In this document: positions 23,227 to 33,544 of the stretch, piece by piece
Layout: the number at the start of each line of letters is the position of its first letter
Position numbering within the stretch: position 1 is the stretch's first letter
Origin: Betaproteobacteria bacterium
GTDB lineage: Bacteria; Pseudomonadota; Gammaproteobacteria; Burkholderiales; Rhodocyclaceae
NCBI GenBank assembly: GCA_009777245.1
Contig: WRMF01000003.1
Span: 88,923-152,922 of the forward strand
Length of the DNA: 64,000 nt
Direction of reading: 5' to 3'
The notes under the pieces: model-generated
Databases searched by the model: none
The model's input: only the letters and a program-made list of their open reading frames with translations
What the model was told of the DNA's origin: nothing
Position numbers and translations under genes: made by a program

Positions 23227-25199
23227 CCCGCATACTTGCTTCTCTACTCCTTGCCTTGGGAGTTCAACTCGTAGCCTGTACGACGGAGCGGGACGATAGC
23301 GCCTTGCCCCTGACGACAGAAGAGCAGGACGATAACGCCTTGCCTCTGACGGTGGAGCCGGACTACAGCGCCTTGTCACTGCCTGAATTGACTCAAATGG
23401 CAGAGGCGGGCGATGCAAAAGCCCAGTTCAATCTTGGTGTCAGGCACGGCAGCGGACAAGGCGCGCCGCAGGATGATCTACATGCGTTGAATTGGTATCG
23501 CAAGGCGGCTTTGCAAGGCCATGTGCAGGCGCAGCACAACCTGGGAATCATGTATTACGAGGGACAAGGCGTACAGTGGGATGATAAAGAGGCCGTCTAC
23601 TGGTTTCAAAAGGCGGCGGAGCAGGGACTGGATGAATCGCAATTCAATCTGGGAACCATGTATCACAAGGGAGAAGGCGCGCCTCAGGATTTCCGGCAAG
23701 CGGTCAATTGGTATCAAAAGGCGGCTGAACAGGGGCATGTGCAGGCGCAGCACGACTTGGGTGGCATGTATTACGAGGGGCGAGGCGTACCGCAGGATTT
23801 ACAGGAATCCGCCAAATGGTATCGCAAAGCGGCGGATCAAGGAGAAGTGAGAGCGCAGTTCAGCCTGGGGAATATGTATCGAGAGGGAGAAGGCATGTCG
23901 CAGGACCTTCAGGAGGCCGCCAATTTGTATCGAAAGGCGGCGGAACAGGGAGATATGCGATCCCAGGTCAACCTGGGCAACATGTATCAAGAGGGACTAG
24001 GCGTGCCGCAGAACGATCAGCAGGCCGCCAACTGGCACCGCAAGGCGGCGGAGCAGGGTCATGCGGGCGCCCAGTACAGCGTGGGAAGCATGTACCGCGA
24101 AGGACGAGGCGCACGGCGCAACTTCAAGGAGGCCGCCAATTGGTATCAAAAGTCTGCGGAGCAGGGATATGCGGATGCCCAGGCCAGCCTGGGGAATATG
24201 TATCGCGAGGGACGAGGAGTGCAACAGGATTTTCAAAAAGCGATGCATTGGTATCAAAAAGCTGCGGAACAGGGGAATATGTATGCCCAATACGGATTAG
24301 GGTTCATGTACGACAGAGGACAAGGAGCGCGGCAGAATTTTCATGAGGCCGCCAATTGGTACCGCAAGGCGGCGGATAAGGGGCATGTGGATGCCCAGCA
24401 TGTCCTGGGGAACATGTATCGAGAGGGTCGAGGCGTGCCGCGGTATTTGTCCGAGGCCGCAGCTTGGTATCGCAAGGCTGCGGAGCAGGGGTATGTGTCC
24501 GCGCAATATAGACTGGGGTACATGTATGAGAAAGGACAGGGCGTGCCACAGTATTTTCGGGAGGCCGCCAACTGGTATCTGAAGGCGGCGGAGCAGGGAC
24601 ATGTGAGTGCCCAGGCCAATCTGGGGTACATGTATGCGAATGGACAGGGCGTGCTGAAGGATTATCAGCAAGCGGTCAATTGGTATCTGAAGGCTGCGGA
24701 ACAGGGAAATGCGAGAGCGCAGCTCGGCCTGGGGTACATGTATGAGGAAGGGCAGGGTGTGTCGAAGGATTATCAACAGGCGGTCAATTGGTATCAAAAG
24801 GCGGCGGAACAGGGGAATGTTGCGGCACAGGGCAACCTGGGCACCATGTATTACTATGGGCGAGGCGTGTCGCGGGACTATCAACAGGCGGCAAATTGGT
24901 ATCGCAAGGCGGCGGAGCAGGGAAACGCGCGATCCCAGGTCAGCCTGGGGTATATGTATAACATGGGACATGGCGTGCCGCAGGATAGGGCGCTGGCCTA
25001 TGCGCTCTATAGCCTTGTTATAGCTGATAAACTTTTGGCAATAAATGAACACGAGAAGAGAGCAATGAAAAACCGTGATATTGTTGTCAGACGAATGACA
25101 CGCGAACAAATCGAGGAAGGAAAAACTATCTTGAGCCAATGGCGACCAGGCCAGCCTCTGCCGACTGCCAGCAAAACAGGCCGCCCTGATTCCAGATAA
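23223..25199 (+). CDS. Sel1-repeat lipoprotein (about 15 repeats)
   Basis: Lipobox LVAC; 15 LGxMYxxGxG motifs; ATGA overlap with previous ORF. Confidence 0.9.
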   Translation: MTRILASLLLALGVQLVACTTERDDSALPLTTEEQDDNALPLTVEPDYSALSLPELTQMAEAGDAKAQFNLGVRHGSGQGAPQDDLHALNWYRKAALQGHVQAQHNLGIMYYEGQGVQWDDKEAVYWFQKAAEQGLDESQFNLGTMYHKGEGAPQDFRQAVNWYQKAAEQGHVQAQHDLGGMYYEGRGVPQDLQESAKWYRKAADQGEVRAQFSLGNMYREGEGMSQDLQEAANLYRKAAEQGDMRSQVNLGNMYQEGLGVPQNDQQAANWHRKAAEQGHAGAQYSVGSMYREGRGARRNFKEAANWYQKSAEQGYADAQASLGNMYREGRGVQQDFQKAMHWYQKAAEQGNMYAQYGLGFMYDRGQGARQNFHEAANWYRKAADKGHVDAQHVLGNMYREGRGVPRYLSEAAAWYRKAAEQGYVSAQYRLGYMYEKGQGVPQYFREAANWYLKAAEQGHVSAQANLGYMYANGQGVLKDYQQAVNWYLKAAEQGNARAQLGLGYMYEEGQGVSKDYQQAVNWYQKAAEQGNVAAQGNLGTMYYYGRGVSRDYQQAANWYRKAAEQGNARSQVSLGYMYNMGHGVPQDRALAYALYSLVIADKLLAINEHEKRAMKNRDIVVRRMTREQIEEGKTILSQWRPGQPLPTASKTGRPDSR

Positions 25200-25296
25200 G
25201 CCAGCGTAGTCTGGATGAAGCGGCGCGTAATACCGGCGTGATGCTTGAAACAGGGATGAAACGAAGTTCCATCCTGCTTGCGGACTGCTCCCCCGC

Positions 25297-26277
25297 TCAC
25301 GCCAAACTTTTTTCCAAACTTCGAGCTTCTTCTTCGGTCAGTTCAAGGCAACGCCCGCGTTTCAAGCGCGAAGGCAGCAGGAAAGAGCCGTAACGAACCC
25401 TGATTAAACGGCTCACCTTGCAGCCGACCGCCTCAAACATGCGGCGCACTTCACGGTTTCGCCCCTCGTAAAGACTTACCCGGTACCAACGATTCGCGCC
25501 ATCGCCGCCCGCCTCTTCCAGACTGGCAAAGGCCGCCTTCCCGTCTTCCAGCATGATGCCCTTTTGCAATTCTGCCCTGGCTTCCTCTTTCAGCTCGCCC
25601 AGCACGCGCACAGCGTATTCGCGCAGCAGATTAGCGGAAGGGTGCGTCAGCCGGTTTGCCAACTCGCCGGAATCCGTAAACAAAAGCAGGCCGGATGTAT
25701 TGATGTCCAAACGCCCCACCGATACCCAACGCCCGCCGCGCAAGCGCGGCAAGGCGGCAAAAACGCTCGGACGCCCTTCCGGGTCGCTTCTGGATACGAT
25801 CTCGCCTTCCGGCTTGTGGTAAAGCAACACTCGCGGGGGTTTATCGGAAAAACGAAGCGCAACCAGGCGTCCGCCAACCTTGACCCTGTCGCCGGGAAAA
25901 ACACTCATCCCGACTTTCGCCGTCTTGCCATTTACTTCCACCCTGCCGTCGGCAATCCAGACTTCCATCTCCCGTCTTGAGCCAATCCCCACCTCTGCAA
26001 GCGCCTTGTGCAGCCGCTCGCCGCCCGCTCTGGGGAGTTCCGCATTATTGCGCCGCTGCCCTGCGCTTGATACCTCACGCAGACCGCCGGACGCGTGTCC
26101 GCCCTTTCGCCCTTCTTTCCTTACGGGTGCATCCTTTCCCTTGCCGGAATTACCAGCATTACGAAAGGACGATTTTTTCCCGGCATCAATGCCCGACCTT
26201 GCGCGACCAGACCTCTCTCCCGATCTCTCTTTCGCAAGCGGGAGAGAGGAGCTGTTCCCCCTATTCTTGCGGTTCAT
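25297..26277 (-). CDS. rluB: 23S rRNA pseudouridine synthase (RluB-like)
   Basis: [31 protein letters not shown]...[27 protein letters not shown]. Confidence 0.9.
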   Translation of the reverse strand: MNRKNRGNSSSLPLAKERSGERSGRARSGIDAGKKSSFRNAGNSGKGKDAPVRKEGRKGGHASGGLREVSSAGQRRNNAELPRAGGERLHKALAEVGIGSRREMEVWIADGRVEVNGKTAKVGMSVFPGDRVKVGGRLVALRFSDKPPRVLLYHKPEGEIVSRSDPEGRPSVFAALPRLRGGRWVSVGRLDINTSGLLLFTDSGELANRLTHPSANLLREYAVRVLGELKEEARAELQKGIMLEDGKAAFASLEEAGGDGANRWYRVSLYEGRNREVRRMFEAVGCKVSRLIRVRYGSFLLPSRLKRGRCLELTEEEARSLEKSLA

Positions 26278-26854
26278 TGTGCAGCTCCGCCGGTTCCAAC
26301 AGGGATGGAGTGAACCGATCCAGCTTTTCCAATACGGGAAGCTCGGTAAGGGCGCGTAACCCAAGGTCATCCAAAAACTGACGGGTGGTGGCGTAAAGGG
26401 CAGGACGCCCCGGCGTTTCCCTGTGTCCCACCACATCAATCCAGCCGCGATCTTCAAGGGCGCGGATCGCGTTGGCATTGATCGCCACGCCGCGTATTTC
26501 CTCGATGTCGCCGCGCGTCACCGGCTGGCGGTAAGCAATGATCGCCAGCGTCTCCAGGGTAGCGCGGGAATATTTTGGGGGCTTTTCAGGATAGATGCGT
26601 TCCAGATACGGCATGAATTCCGCCCGGGCGCGAAAACGCCAGCCAGAGGCAAGACACACCAGCTCAATGGGACTATCTTTCCTTACCCAATCCGCGCGAA
26701 TCTCCTCCAGGGAATTACGCAAAATCGCATTATCCAGCCGGTAATCGAACATTTTTTTCAGGTCGTCCAGGGACAGCGCCTCCCGCGCCGTCAGAAGCGC
26801 CGCTTCCAGAATCGCCTTGAAAGTTTCAGGCCGGATTGCCTCATGCGCTTCCAT
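26261..26854 (-). CDS. scpB: Segregation and condensation protein B
   Basis: [24 protein letters not shown]...[22 protein letters not shown]. Confidence 0.93.
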   Translation of the reverse strand: MEAHEAIRPETFKAILEAALLTAREALSLDDLKKMFDYRLDNAILRNSLEEIRADWVRKDSPIELVCLASGWRFRARAEFMPYLERIYPEKPPKYSRATLETLAIIAYRQPVTRGDIEEIRGVAINANAIRALEDRGWIDVVGHRETPGRPALYATTRQFLDDLGLRALTELPVLEKLDRFTPSLLEPAELHNEPQE

Positions 26855-27713
26855 ATTCTCCCCTTTCCATAATTTCCGTTTCCGAAACCCGCCGCAAATA
26901 AATCGGGGCAAAGGCTTCCGTCTGCGTGATGTCAATCAACTGTTCCCGCATCAACTCCAGAAGGGCGACGAAATGCACAATCAGCACAGACACCCCCATC
27001 GCGGCAGTGAAAAGGCTTGAGAACGGCACATAATCGCCCTTCTCTTTCAGAACGCGCAGAATTATTCCCATATGCTCGCGCACCGAAAGTTCTTCGCGGC
27101 GAATGGCATGATGCTCGGTCAATTTGGCCTGCCTCAACACTTCGCGCCAGGCGCTTGCCAGATCATCCAGACCAACCTTTGGATAACGCTTGACCAGCGT
27201 CTTTTCCACAAAGGTCTCGACCCAGAGAAAATCCCTTCCCGCCTGCTCATGCGCGTCAATTTTACCTGCCGCGCTCCTCATTTGCTCGTACTCCAGCAGG
27301 CGACGCGCCAGCTCCGCGCGCGGGTCTCCCGCTTCCTCATCGCCATCCGCCCTAGGGCGCGGCAGGAGCATCCTTGACTTGATTTCAATCAGGGTTGCCG
27401 CCATGACCAGATATTCGGCAGCCAATTCCAGATTTGCCGCTCGCATGGCTTCGACATATTCCAGATATTGCCGGGTCAGGGGAACCATCGGAATATCAAG
27501 AATGTCAATGTTGGCGCGGCGAATCAGGTACAGGAGGAAGTCCAGTGGCCCCTCGAACGCATCCAGCATGATTTCCAAAGCGTCCGGAGGAATGTAAAGA
27601 TCAAGCGGAAACTCGGCAAGCGGCTGCCCATATATACGCGCAATGACAGGGGCTTCCTGTGATAAGGCTATATACGCTTCAAAAGAAACCGCTTCTTCTT
27701 CGCAAACAATCAT
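26841..27713 (-). CDS. scpA: Segregation and condensation protein A
   Basis: [37 protein letters not shown]. Confidence 0.94.
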   Translation of the reverse strand: MIVCEEEAVSFEAYIALSQEAPVIARIYGQPLAEFPLDLYIPPDALEIMLDAFEGPLDFLLYLIRRANIDILDIPMVPLTRQYLEYVEAMRAANLELAAEYLVMAATLIEIKSRMLLPRPRADGDEEAGDPRAELARRLLEYEQMRSAAGKIDAHEQAGRDFLWVETFVEKTLVKRYPKVGLDDLASAWREVLRQAKLTEHHAIRREELSVREHMGIILRVLKEKGDYVPFSSLFTAAMGVSVLIVHFVALLELMREQLIDITQTEAFAPIYLRRVSETEIMERGEYGSA

Positions 27714-29773
27714 GTGCGGATCAGTTCGGGGAAGTTGCCTATGACTTTACTTTTGCCAGGGGAATTTGCAGCCGTTCTCACCGCCGCGTCCGCCGCTTTT
27801 TTTACTGCCTTCTCAGGCTTAGTCTCCTTTTTCTCCGCCAGCAGGTTTTCCGACGCCAAAAGACCCAGCAGCGTTTCATGGATGCTGTCCATATCCGTGA
27901 TTTGCTGAAAGAGGTCTTGCCGCAGGCTTTCCAGTTCTTCAATCCGATCTTCCAGCGTCTCGCTGGCCTGATGGATGCGTCGGATACTTTCCAGCCTGCG
28001 TTTCAGATAAAGATGATGTTCGCGCACCTGAGTCTCTACCGGCACCATGATGATCTTCAGCCAGTTTTCCACCTCCCAGTTGGCGCGCTCAAAAATATTC
28101 TGGGTTTGCACCGTGACTTCCGAGAAGAAGCGCTGGACAATGTTTTTCTTCTCGCTGGTCAGTAGCTTAACCGCCGAATTCAGGTTTTCGTTGCACCAGC
28201 CGTGCAGACGCCCCAACTCTTGCGTGTATGCGCGTACGGAAAAGACAACCGGCGCGGAAAGCCGAAGCCCCTGCTCTACCGTAAGCCGTTTATAGACCGC
28301 ATACATCATCTCCTGAATCTCGGCAACATCCTTGTCCGCCTTTTTCAGACGATCCTCAACATCGTCAAAAAATCCCTCCATGACTTTGGAAATCTGACGG
28401 GAAAAGTGCGCCGCCAGCATGTTTTCTTTCTGTTCTTTGACTTGGGAACGCAGAGAGTCCACGCTCAAGTCTTTCAGAAGCCGGTTGGTCAGAGTGGAAA
28501 AGACGCTTCGCACCGCATGATAATGTTGCAGACCGGACTCAAATTCTTCTTTCTCGATTCTGATTTTGCCCATCATGTACTCGATTACGCCTTTGTTTTT
28601 GCCGCGCAGGTCGCTTAATTCGGTCAGCTGCTCGGCCAATCCATGCAAACGGCCTTCCAGCACGCTGCGAACCTGGCGATGCACCTCGCCGAATTCGTCC
28701 TCCGCATCCTCGCGGACAATTTCATGCTTGGACGGAATCAACTCGCTGGAAAGCGCGTTCTCAAGCTCCGGCAGGCGGCTTTTCTTGAGCAGGTCATTGT
28801 CCCGATTGACTTTGGCGACCAGACCTTTTTGCGCGGAAACCGGAAAAATATTATCCTCGCTCAATTCGAGAATATCCGCGCAGTAACGCGTCTGTCGCGC
28901 AATTTCCGCTTCGATTGCCGATTCAGATCTCAGTTCGTCCCAAAGCCCGTCAATCTTGTTCAACACCGCCATGCGCCCGCGCCGCCCCTTGTAGCCCTTG
29001 CCGATGTGCTCCCGCCATACGACAAGATCGGATTGGGTTACTCCGGTATCCGCCGCCAGAATGAACAGAACAGCATGCGCGTTTGGAAGAAGAGACAAGG
29101 TCAATTCCGGCTCCGAGCCGATGGCGTTCAACCCCGGCGTGTCCAGAATCACCAATCCCTGTTCCAGCAAGGGATGAGGGAAATTGATGATGGCATGCCG
29201 CCAACGCGGAATTTCTATCAAGCCGTCTTCGCCGATTACGACTTCAATGCCGTCCTCGTTTTTGTCCTTGGCAAAGCCCAGGTTGTCCGCCTTGTCCGGC
29301 GTTACCCGAATAACCTCGCTCACCTGCCGGAGCGCCTGCTGCACCTTTTCCGCCGAGCCGATGTCAAGCTCCACTTCGTGCCATCCGTCGCGCTGCCGCT
29401 TGTATTCGCTGACGCTTAGGATTTCGGCGCGCGTCTCAATCGGCAAAAGGCGGATCGAGGGCATCTCTGTCGGGATAAACATCAATTCTGTCGGACACAT
29501 CGTCGTGCGCCCCGCAGCAGAGGGAAGAATCCGGTCGCCATAAGCGGCAAAGAAAATACTGTTGATAAGCTCGGACTTGCCGCGTGAAAACTCCGCCACG
29601 AACGCGACATTCAGCTTGTCTGCCCGGATGCGCTCTTGAAGGCGCGACAAGCGTAATTCCGTTTGCGCGTCGCTCAAATCCTGCACGACAAGCCACTGGC
29701 GGAACCGCTCCACAATTGCGATAACCCTATGCCGCCATTTGCTGTACGCCGCGAAACGTTGTGCGAGGAACAT
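27710..29773 (-). CDS. Bacterial dynamin-like GTPase
   Basis: FVAEFSRGKSELINSIF (P-loop), DTPGLN, NKID motifs; long coiled-coil C-terminal half. Confidence 0.85.
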   Translation of the reverse strand: MFLAQRFAAYSKWRHRVIAIVERFRQWLVVQDLSDAQTELRLSRLQERIRADKLNVAFVAEFSRGKSELINSIFFAAYGDRILPSAAGRTTMCPTELMFIPTEMPSIRLLPIETRAEILSVSEYKRQRDGWHEVELDIGSAEKVQQALRQVSEVIRVTPDKADNLGFAKDKNEDGIEVVIGEDGLIEIPRWRHAIINFPHPLLEQGLVILDTPGLNAIGSEPELTLSLLPNAHAVLFILAADTGVTQSDLVVWREHIGKGYKGRRGRMAVLNKIDGLWDELRSESAIEAEIARQTRYCADILELSEDNIFPVSAQKGLVAKVNRDNDLLKKSRLPELENALSSELIPSKHEIVREDAEDEFGEVHRQVRSVLEGRLHGLAEQLTELSDLRGKNKGVIEYMMGKIRIEKEEFESGLQHYHAVRSVFSTLTNRLLKDLSVDSLRSQVKEQKENMLAAHFSRQISKVMEGFFDDVEDRLKKADKDVAEIQEMMYAVYKRLTVEQGLRLSAPVVFSVRAYTQELGRLHGWCNENLNSAVKLLTSEKKNIVQRFFSEVTVQTQNIFERANWEVENWLKIIMVPVETQVREHHLYLKRRLESIRRIHQASETLEDRIEELESLRQDLFQQITDMDSIHETLLGLLASENLLAEKKETKPEKAVKKAADAAVRTAANSPGKSKVIGNFPELIRT

Positions 29774-29984
29774 GAAAAAAACCTCCGGTTGATGAGACTG
29801 GTAATTTACCACGCTAATCGCTTATCTGACAGATGAAAATGCTTTTATCTGCGCCCGCATAACAATATTGCATTGGAGAGGTTTTGGCTCAAACATGTTT
29901 TTCCTTATGGCGGCTGTGGCAGGACTCTAAAAAAAATCCCCTGACACCTATTCAATGCTGACGATAAAGATTTTTTGCCGTTGA

Positions 29985-30108
29985 GCGCTTGTTAAGCGCA
30001 GTCCTTGCCGTTTATGGCGAGGTGAGCGAGATTGTTTTGTGGAGCATTGAGGCTCTCTAACCTGTGTCGAGGAATCCCCTGCCTTCAGGCCGGGGTGACT
30101 CGACATTT
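29985..30108. repeat. Dispersed hairpin-ended element C
   Basis: CTTGTTAAGCGCAGTCCTTGCCGTTTATGGCGAGGTGAGCGAGATTGTTTTG...GGAATCCCCTGCCTTCAGGCCGGGGTGACTCGAC. Confidence 0.75.
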
Positions 30109-30172
30109 GCCGGTTCAATCCGCGCCCTGCTACACTTGAAGCCAGCCATAATTCCCGTAGAAAGAAAGAGAA

Positions 30173-31036
30173 ATGATCCGGTCGGCACTTTTGTTCACAG
30201 GCGCGGCTCTTGCAAGCGCGCTTGCAGTCGGCTGTTTTGCGGAACGCCAGTTTTACTACCCGACACGCGGCGAGAGCGCATATACGCCGCAAAACTTGGG
30301 GCTGGCATTCGAGAACGTCTACTTCACAAGCCGAGACGGCGCAAAATTACACGGCTGGTTCATACCCGCCGCAGGCGAGAGCAAGGGATTTGTCCTGCAC
30401 GTCCACGGCAATGCCAACAAAATCGGCGATCACATAGGCGCGGTCGCATGGCTGCCCCGTGAGAATTACGGGGTGTTCATGTTCGATTACCGGGGCTACG
30501 GGCTTTCCGACGACAAACGCCCATCGCCCCGCGCATTGATGGAAGATACACAAGCCGCGCTTTCCTGGCTAAGACAACGACAGGGAGTAGACCCTGACAA
30601 AATTCTGGTATTGGGGCAAAGTCTGGGCGGTAACAATGCTGTCGCCGCGCTTGCCATGCCGGACGAGGCAGGCAAAACCGGAAATGTCGCGGGCATTGTG
30701 CTGGATGCCACGTTCGAGTCGTATTCCGCCATTGTCGGCGATCATGCTCCGGGCTTGGGCTGGCTCATTAGCGACCGCTACAGCGCAAACCGGCATATTC
30801 GTAAACTTACGCCGATACCGCTACTTTTTCTGCACGGAGATCATGATTCACTTATCTCCTGGCAGCACTCGCAACGTCTGTTCGACGCTGCTTTGCCGCC
30901 CAAACAAATACGTATCATCCCCGGATCGGGGCATGTGAGGGCATTGGACGACCCTGGAGCGCGCCAGGAAATCCTGCGGTTTTTTGAGTCATGCCTGAAC
31001 GAAGCCAAGGAATCTACGTCATTTATGGCAGAGTAA
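30173..31036 (+). CDS. Alpha/beta hydrolase (BEM46-like), probable lipoprotein
   Basis: FDYRGYGLSDDKRPS...VLGQSLGGNNA; LAVGC lipobox. Confidence 0.88.
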   Translation: MIRSALLFTGAALASALAVGCFAERQFYYPTRGESAYTPQNLGLAFENVYFTSRDGAKLHGWFIPAAGESKGFVLHVHGNANKIGDHIGAVAWLPRENYGVFMFDYRGYGLSDDKRPSPRALMEDTQAALSWLRQRQGVDPDKILVLGQSLGGNNAVAALAMPDEAGKTGNVAGIVLDATFESYSAIVGDHAPGLGWLISDRYSANRHIRKLTPIPLLFLHGDHDSLISWQHSQRLFDAALPPKQIRIIPGSGHVRALDDPGARQEILRFFESCLNEAKESTSFMAE

Positions 31037-31042
31037 TTCAAC

Positions 31043-31190
31043 GCTAGAGCGGTTTCGGCTCAAGTGGCTACATTTTACGCACACTCTCCCGCAAGCGGGA
31101 TAAGAACAATTCTCCTCTCCCATTTGTGGGAGAGGTCTGACCGCGTCGGCTTAAAAGTATACGCGCTTAAATCAACACCGCACTAGAATT
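31043..31190. repeat. Dispersed element B containing the CCCTCTCCC palindrome
   Basis: AGAGCGGTTTCGGCTCAAGTGGCTACATTTTACGCACACTCTCCCGC...GGCTTAAAAGTATACGCGCTTAAATCAACACCGC. Confidence 0.65.
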
Positions 31191-31205
31191 AAATGTTAGA
31201 TAGCA

Positions 31206-31718
31206 TCACGATTCGTCCTCTTTGTCGGTACGCGGCAAGAGGAGACAGTTAGCGATGAACCTCGCTTTGAACGTGAGAAACCCGCACACAAGCAGCGTAA
31301 CGACGCCTTCAATCAGGCGCGCAGGATTAGCGACCTCCGCCTCATAAACAGAAATATGGTTCTTCCACAATAGAGCGGCGACTGTGAAGTAATGGGTCAA
31401 TAGCGGAAGCGCCCTGGCAACAAACAACCACAGACCAAGAACTATGCAAGCCACTATTGCCGCCTCATGCGCGGGAACGCGAAGGACATTGTCGAATTGG
31501 GTGCGGGGTATCAGCTTATGCGCGACAACCATTGGGAATAACCAAAGCGCGGCAGCGACGACGACCACAATGGCAGAAGTATAATAATATCCCGCCCATT
31601 GCTCTTGCAGTGGCTGACGGTTTATTTCGATGCCGACACCGACAAGTTGCAGGGCTTGCACAACGAGCCAAATAGCGAAGAGGCGCACAAAAAGTCCAAC
31701 TATCTGCTGCGGCGTCAT
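31206..31718 (-). CDS. Hypothetical multi-spanning membrane protein
   Basis: Alternating hydrophobic segments, 170 aa. Confidence 0.6.
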   Translation of the reverse strand: MTPQQIVGLFVRLFAIWLVVQALQLVGVGIEINRQPLQEQWAGYYYTSAIVVVVAAALWLFPMVVAHKLIPRTQFDNVLRVPAHEAAIVACIVLGLWLFVARALPLLTHYFTVAALLWKNHISVYEAEVANPARLIEGVVTLLVCGFLTFKARFIANCLLLPRTDKEDES

Positions 31719-31734
31719 GATGTTATCCAGCTTG

Positions 31735-32142
31735 TTATTTGACGCGGCGCAGGTAAGGCGGGCGACCGGGGGGCGTGTCGTCTGGCGGGGTTTTCCCGTC
31801 CTCTCCCGCAGTTTTCACGGCTTCGACCGGAAACCCCATGCCGACGCCGTTTTCCCGCGCATAAATCGCAATGACGCGGGGCATGGGGACATAAATATCG
31901 CGGACCGCGCCGCTAAAACGCGCCTGAAAACTGACGGCCTCATTTTTCATTTGCAGATTTTTGGTCGCCTCCATCCCGATATTGAGCACAATCTCCCCTT
32001 TTTTTACGAACTCCTGTGGAATGCGGCAATAATCATCCACAGCTACCGTCATGTGCGGGGTAAAACCGTTATCGCTGCACCATTCCCAGAACGCGCGCAA
32101 CAGATACGGCTTGGTGGATGGAAGATCGGCGGGCAACGACAT
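31735..32142 (-). CDS. sspB: ClpXP adaptor SspB
   Basis: STKPYLLRAFWEWCSDNGFTPHMTVAVD; adjacent to sspA. Confidence 0.92.
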   Translation of the reverse strand: MSLPADLPSTKPYLLRAFWEWCSDNGFTPHMTVAVDDYCRIPQEFVKKGEIVLNIGMEATKNLQMKNEAVSFQARFSGAVRDIYVPMPRVIAIYARENGVGMGFPVEAVKTAGEDGKTPPDDTPPGRPPYLRRVK

Positions 32143-32147
32143 CCGGT

Positions 32148-32744
32148 CTATCTACGCATGATTTTTTCGGAAGGGGTCAGGGCGTCAATAAAACCCTGCC
32201 GACTGAAAATACGTTCGGCGTATTTCATCAGGGGCGCGGCAGTCCTGGGCAGTTTGATTTCATAAACGCCAAGCCGCCACAAAAGCGGGGCGAGCGCGAC
32301 ATCCAGCATGGAATAATCATCGCCCAGCATGAACTTGTTTTTGCTGAAAATGGACGATATTTCAGTCAGTCGCGCCGCGACTTCCTGCCTTGACTTGTCG
32401 GCGGTTTTGGCATTTTTGTCAATCGAATCAATATGGCAGAAAATCTCCCGCTCCATGCCGGAGAGCAACTGCCGGGTGCGGGCGCGCATGATCGGGTCGG
32501 GCGGCATCAGTTGCGGATGGGGAAAACGCTCGTCAATATATTCGTTGATGATGTTAGGCTCATAGAGTGCCAGATCGCGTTCGACCAGAACAGGCACACG
32601 GTTGTGCGGGTTGATGGCGACCAGGTCTTCCGGCTTGCCGAACATATCCACGTCAATGACCTGGAAATCCATGCCTTTTTCGTACAGCATGATTCGGCAA
32701 CGGTGGCTGAAGGGACAGATAGTTCCAGAGTAAAGGTTCATCAT
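32148..32744 (-). CDS. sspA: Stringent starvation protein A (GST fold)
   Basis: MMNLYSGTICPFSHRCRIMLYEKGMDFQVIDVD. Confidence 0.94.
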   Translation of the reverse strand: MMNLYSGTICPFSHRCRIMLYEKGMDFQVIDVDMFGKPEDLVAINPHNRVPVLVERDLALYEPNIINEYIDERFPHPQLMPPDPIMRARTRQLLSGMEREIFCHIDSIDKNAKTADKSRQEVAARLTEISSIFSKNKFMLGDDYSMLDVALAPLLWRLGVYEIKLPRTAAPLMKYAERIFSRQGFIDALTPSEKIMRR

Positions 32745-32872
32745 AGTCGGGTTTTCCTGCGAAAAAACAATCAAGTCTCCCCGGCCTTAAAGCCGGGGAT
32801 TCCTCAATAAAATTGCGCTCGACTTCTGGCATCGCTCTTGACAAGAGGCGACGCGACAGGCCGCAAGATGGC

Positions 32873-33544
32873 TTAATGCACGTCTTTCCAGTATTCCTTT
32901 TTCAGGGCGTAGGAAACCGCAAGCAACACCACGAGGAACAACAAAATACCGATCCCCAGGTTTTTGCGGAATCCGGCTTGCGGCTCGCCCATCCAGACAA
33001 GAAAGCCTACCAGGTCTGCCACCTGTTCGTCGTATTTGTCAGCAGTCAGGGTTTCCTGCATCTGATACAGGATATGCGGCATTCCGACACTATCGAAAGC
33101 GTGGTTGTTCCAGCCGGTCGGACGAGTGTCGTCGCGGTAGAAGCTCCGCAGATAAGTGTAGAGCCAGTCCGCCCCCGATCCGTCCGCAGAGCCTCGGGCG
33201 CGGGCGATCAGGGAAAGGTCAAGCGGGGCTACGCCGAGCCATTTTTTGGCCTCATCGTGCCGCATGGCTACGCGCATCGGCGAGCCGATTTTGTCGGAGG
33301 TGAAGATCAGGTTGTCTTCGATCTGCTCCTTGGTAAGGCCAAGTTCCATCAGCCTGTTGTAGCGGATGCCGCTGGCTCCGTGGCAACTTAGGCAATAGTT
33401 GACAAATAGCTTGGCTCCGTTTTGCAGGGCTGCGTTATCGCCGGAGCGATCAGGCGCGCGATCCAGATTTACAGCTGTCGCCGCCCATGCGAGGGCGGGC
33501 GCGAACAGGCAAAGCGCCAACAGGGTTTTCAATGTGCGGTTCAT
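32873..33544 (-). CDS. petC: Cytochrome c1
   Basis: MNRTLKTLLALCLFAPALAWA; CLSCHGASGIRYNRL heme motif. Confidence 0.93.
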   Translation of the reverse strand: MNRTLKTLLALCLFAPALAWAATAVNLDRAPDRSGDNAALQNGAKLFVNYCLSCHGASGIRYNRLMELGLTKEQIEDNLIFTSDKIGSPMRVAMRHDEAKKWLGVAPLDLSLIARARGSADGSGADWLYTYLRSFYRDDTRPTGWNNHAFDSVGMPHILYQMQETLTADKYDEQVADLVGFLVWMGEPQAGFRKNLGIGILLFLVVLLAVSYALKKEYWKDVH

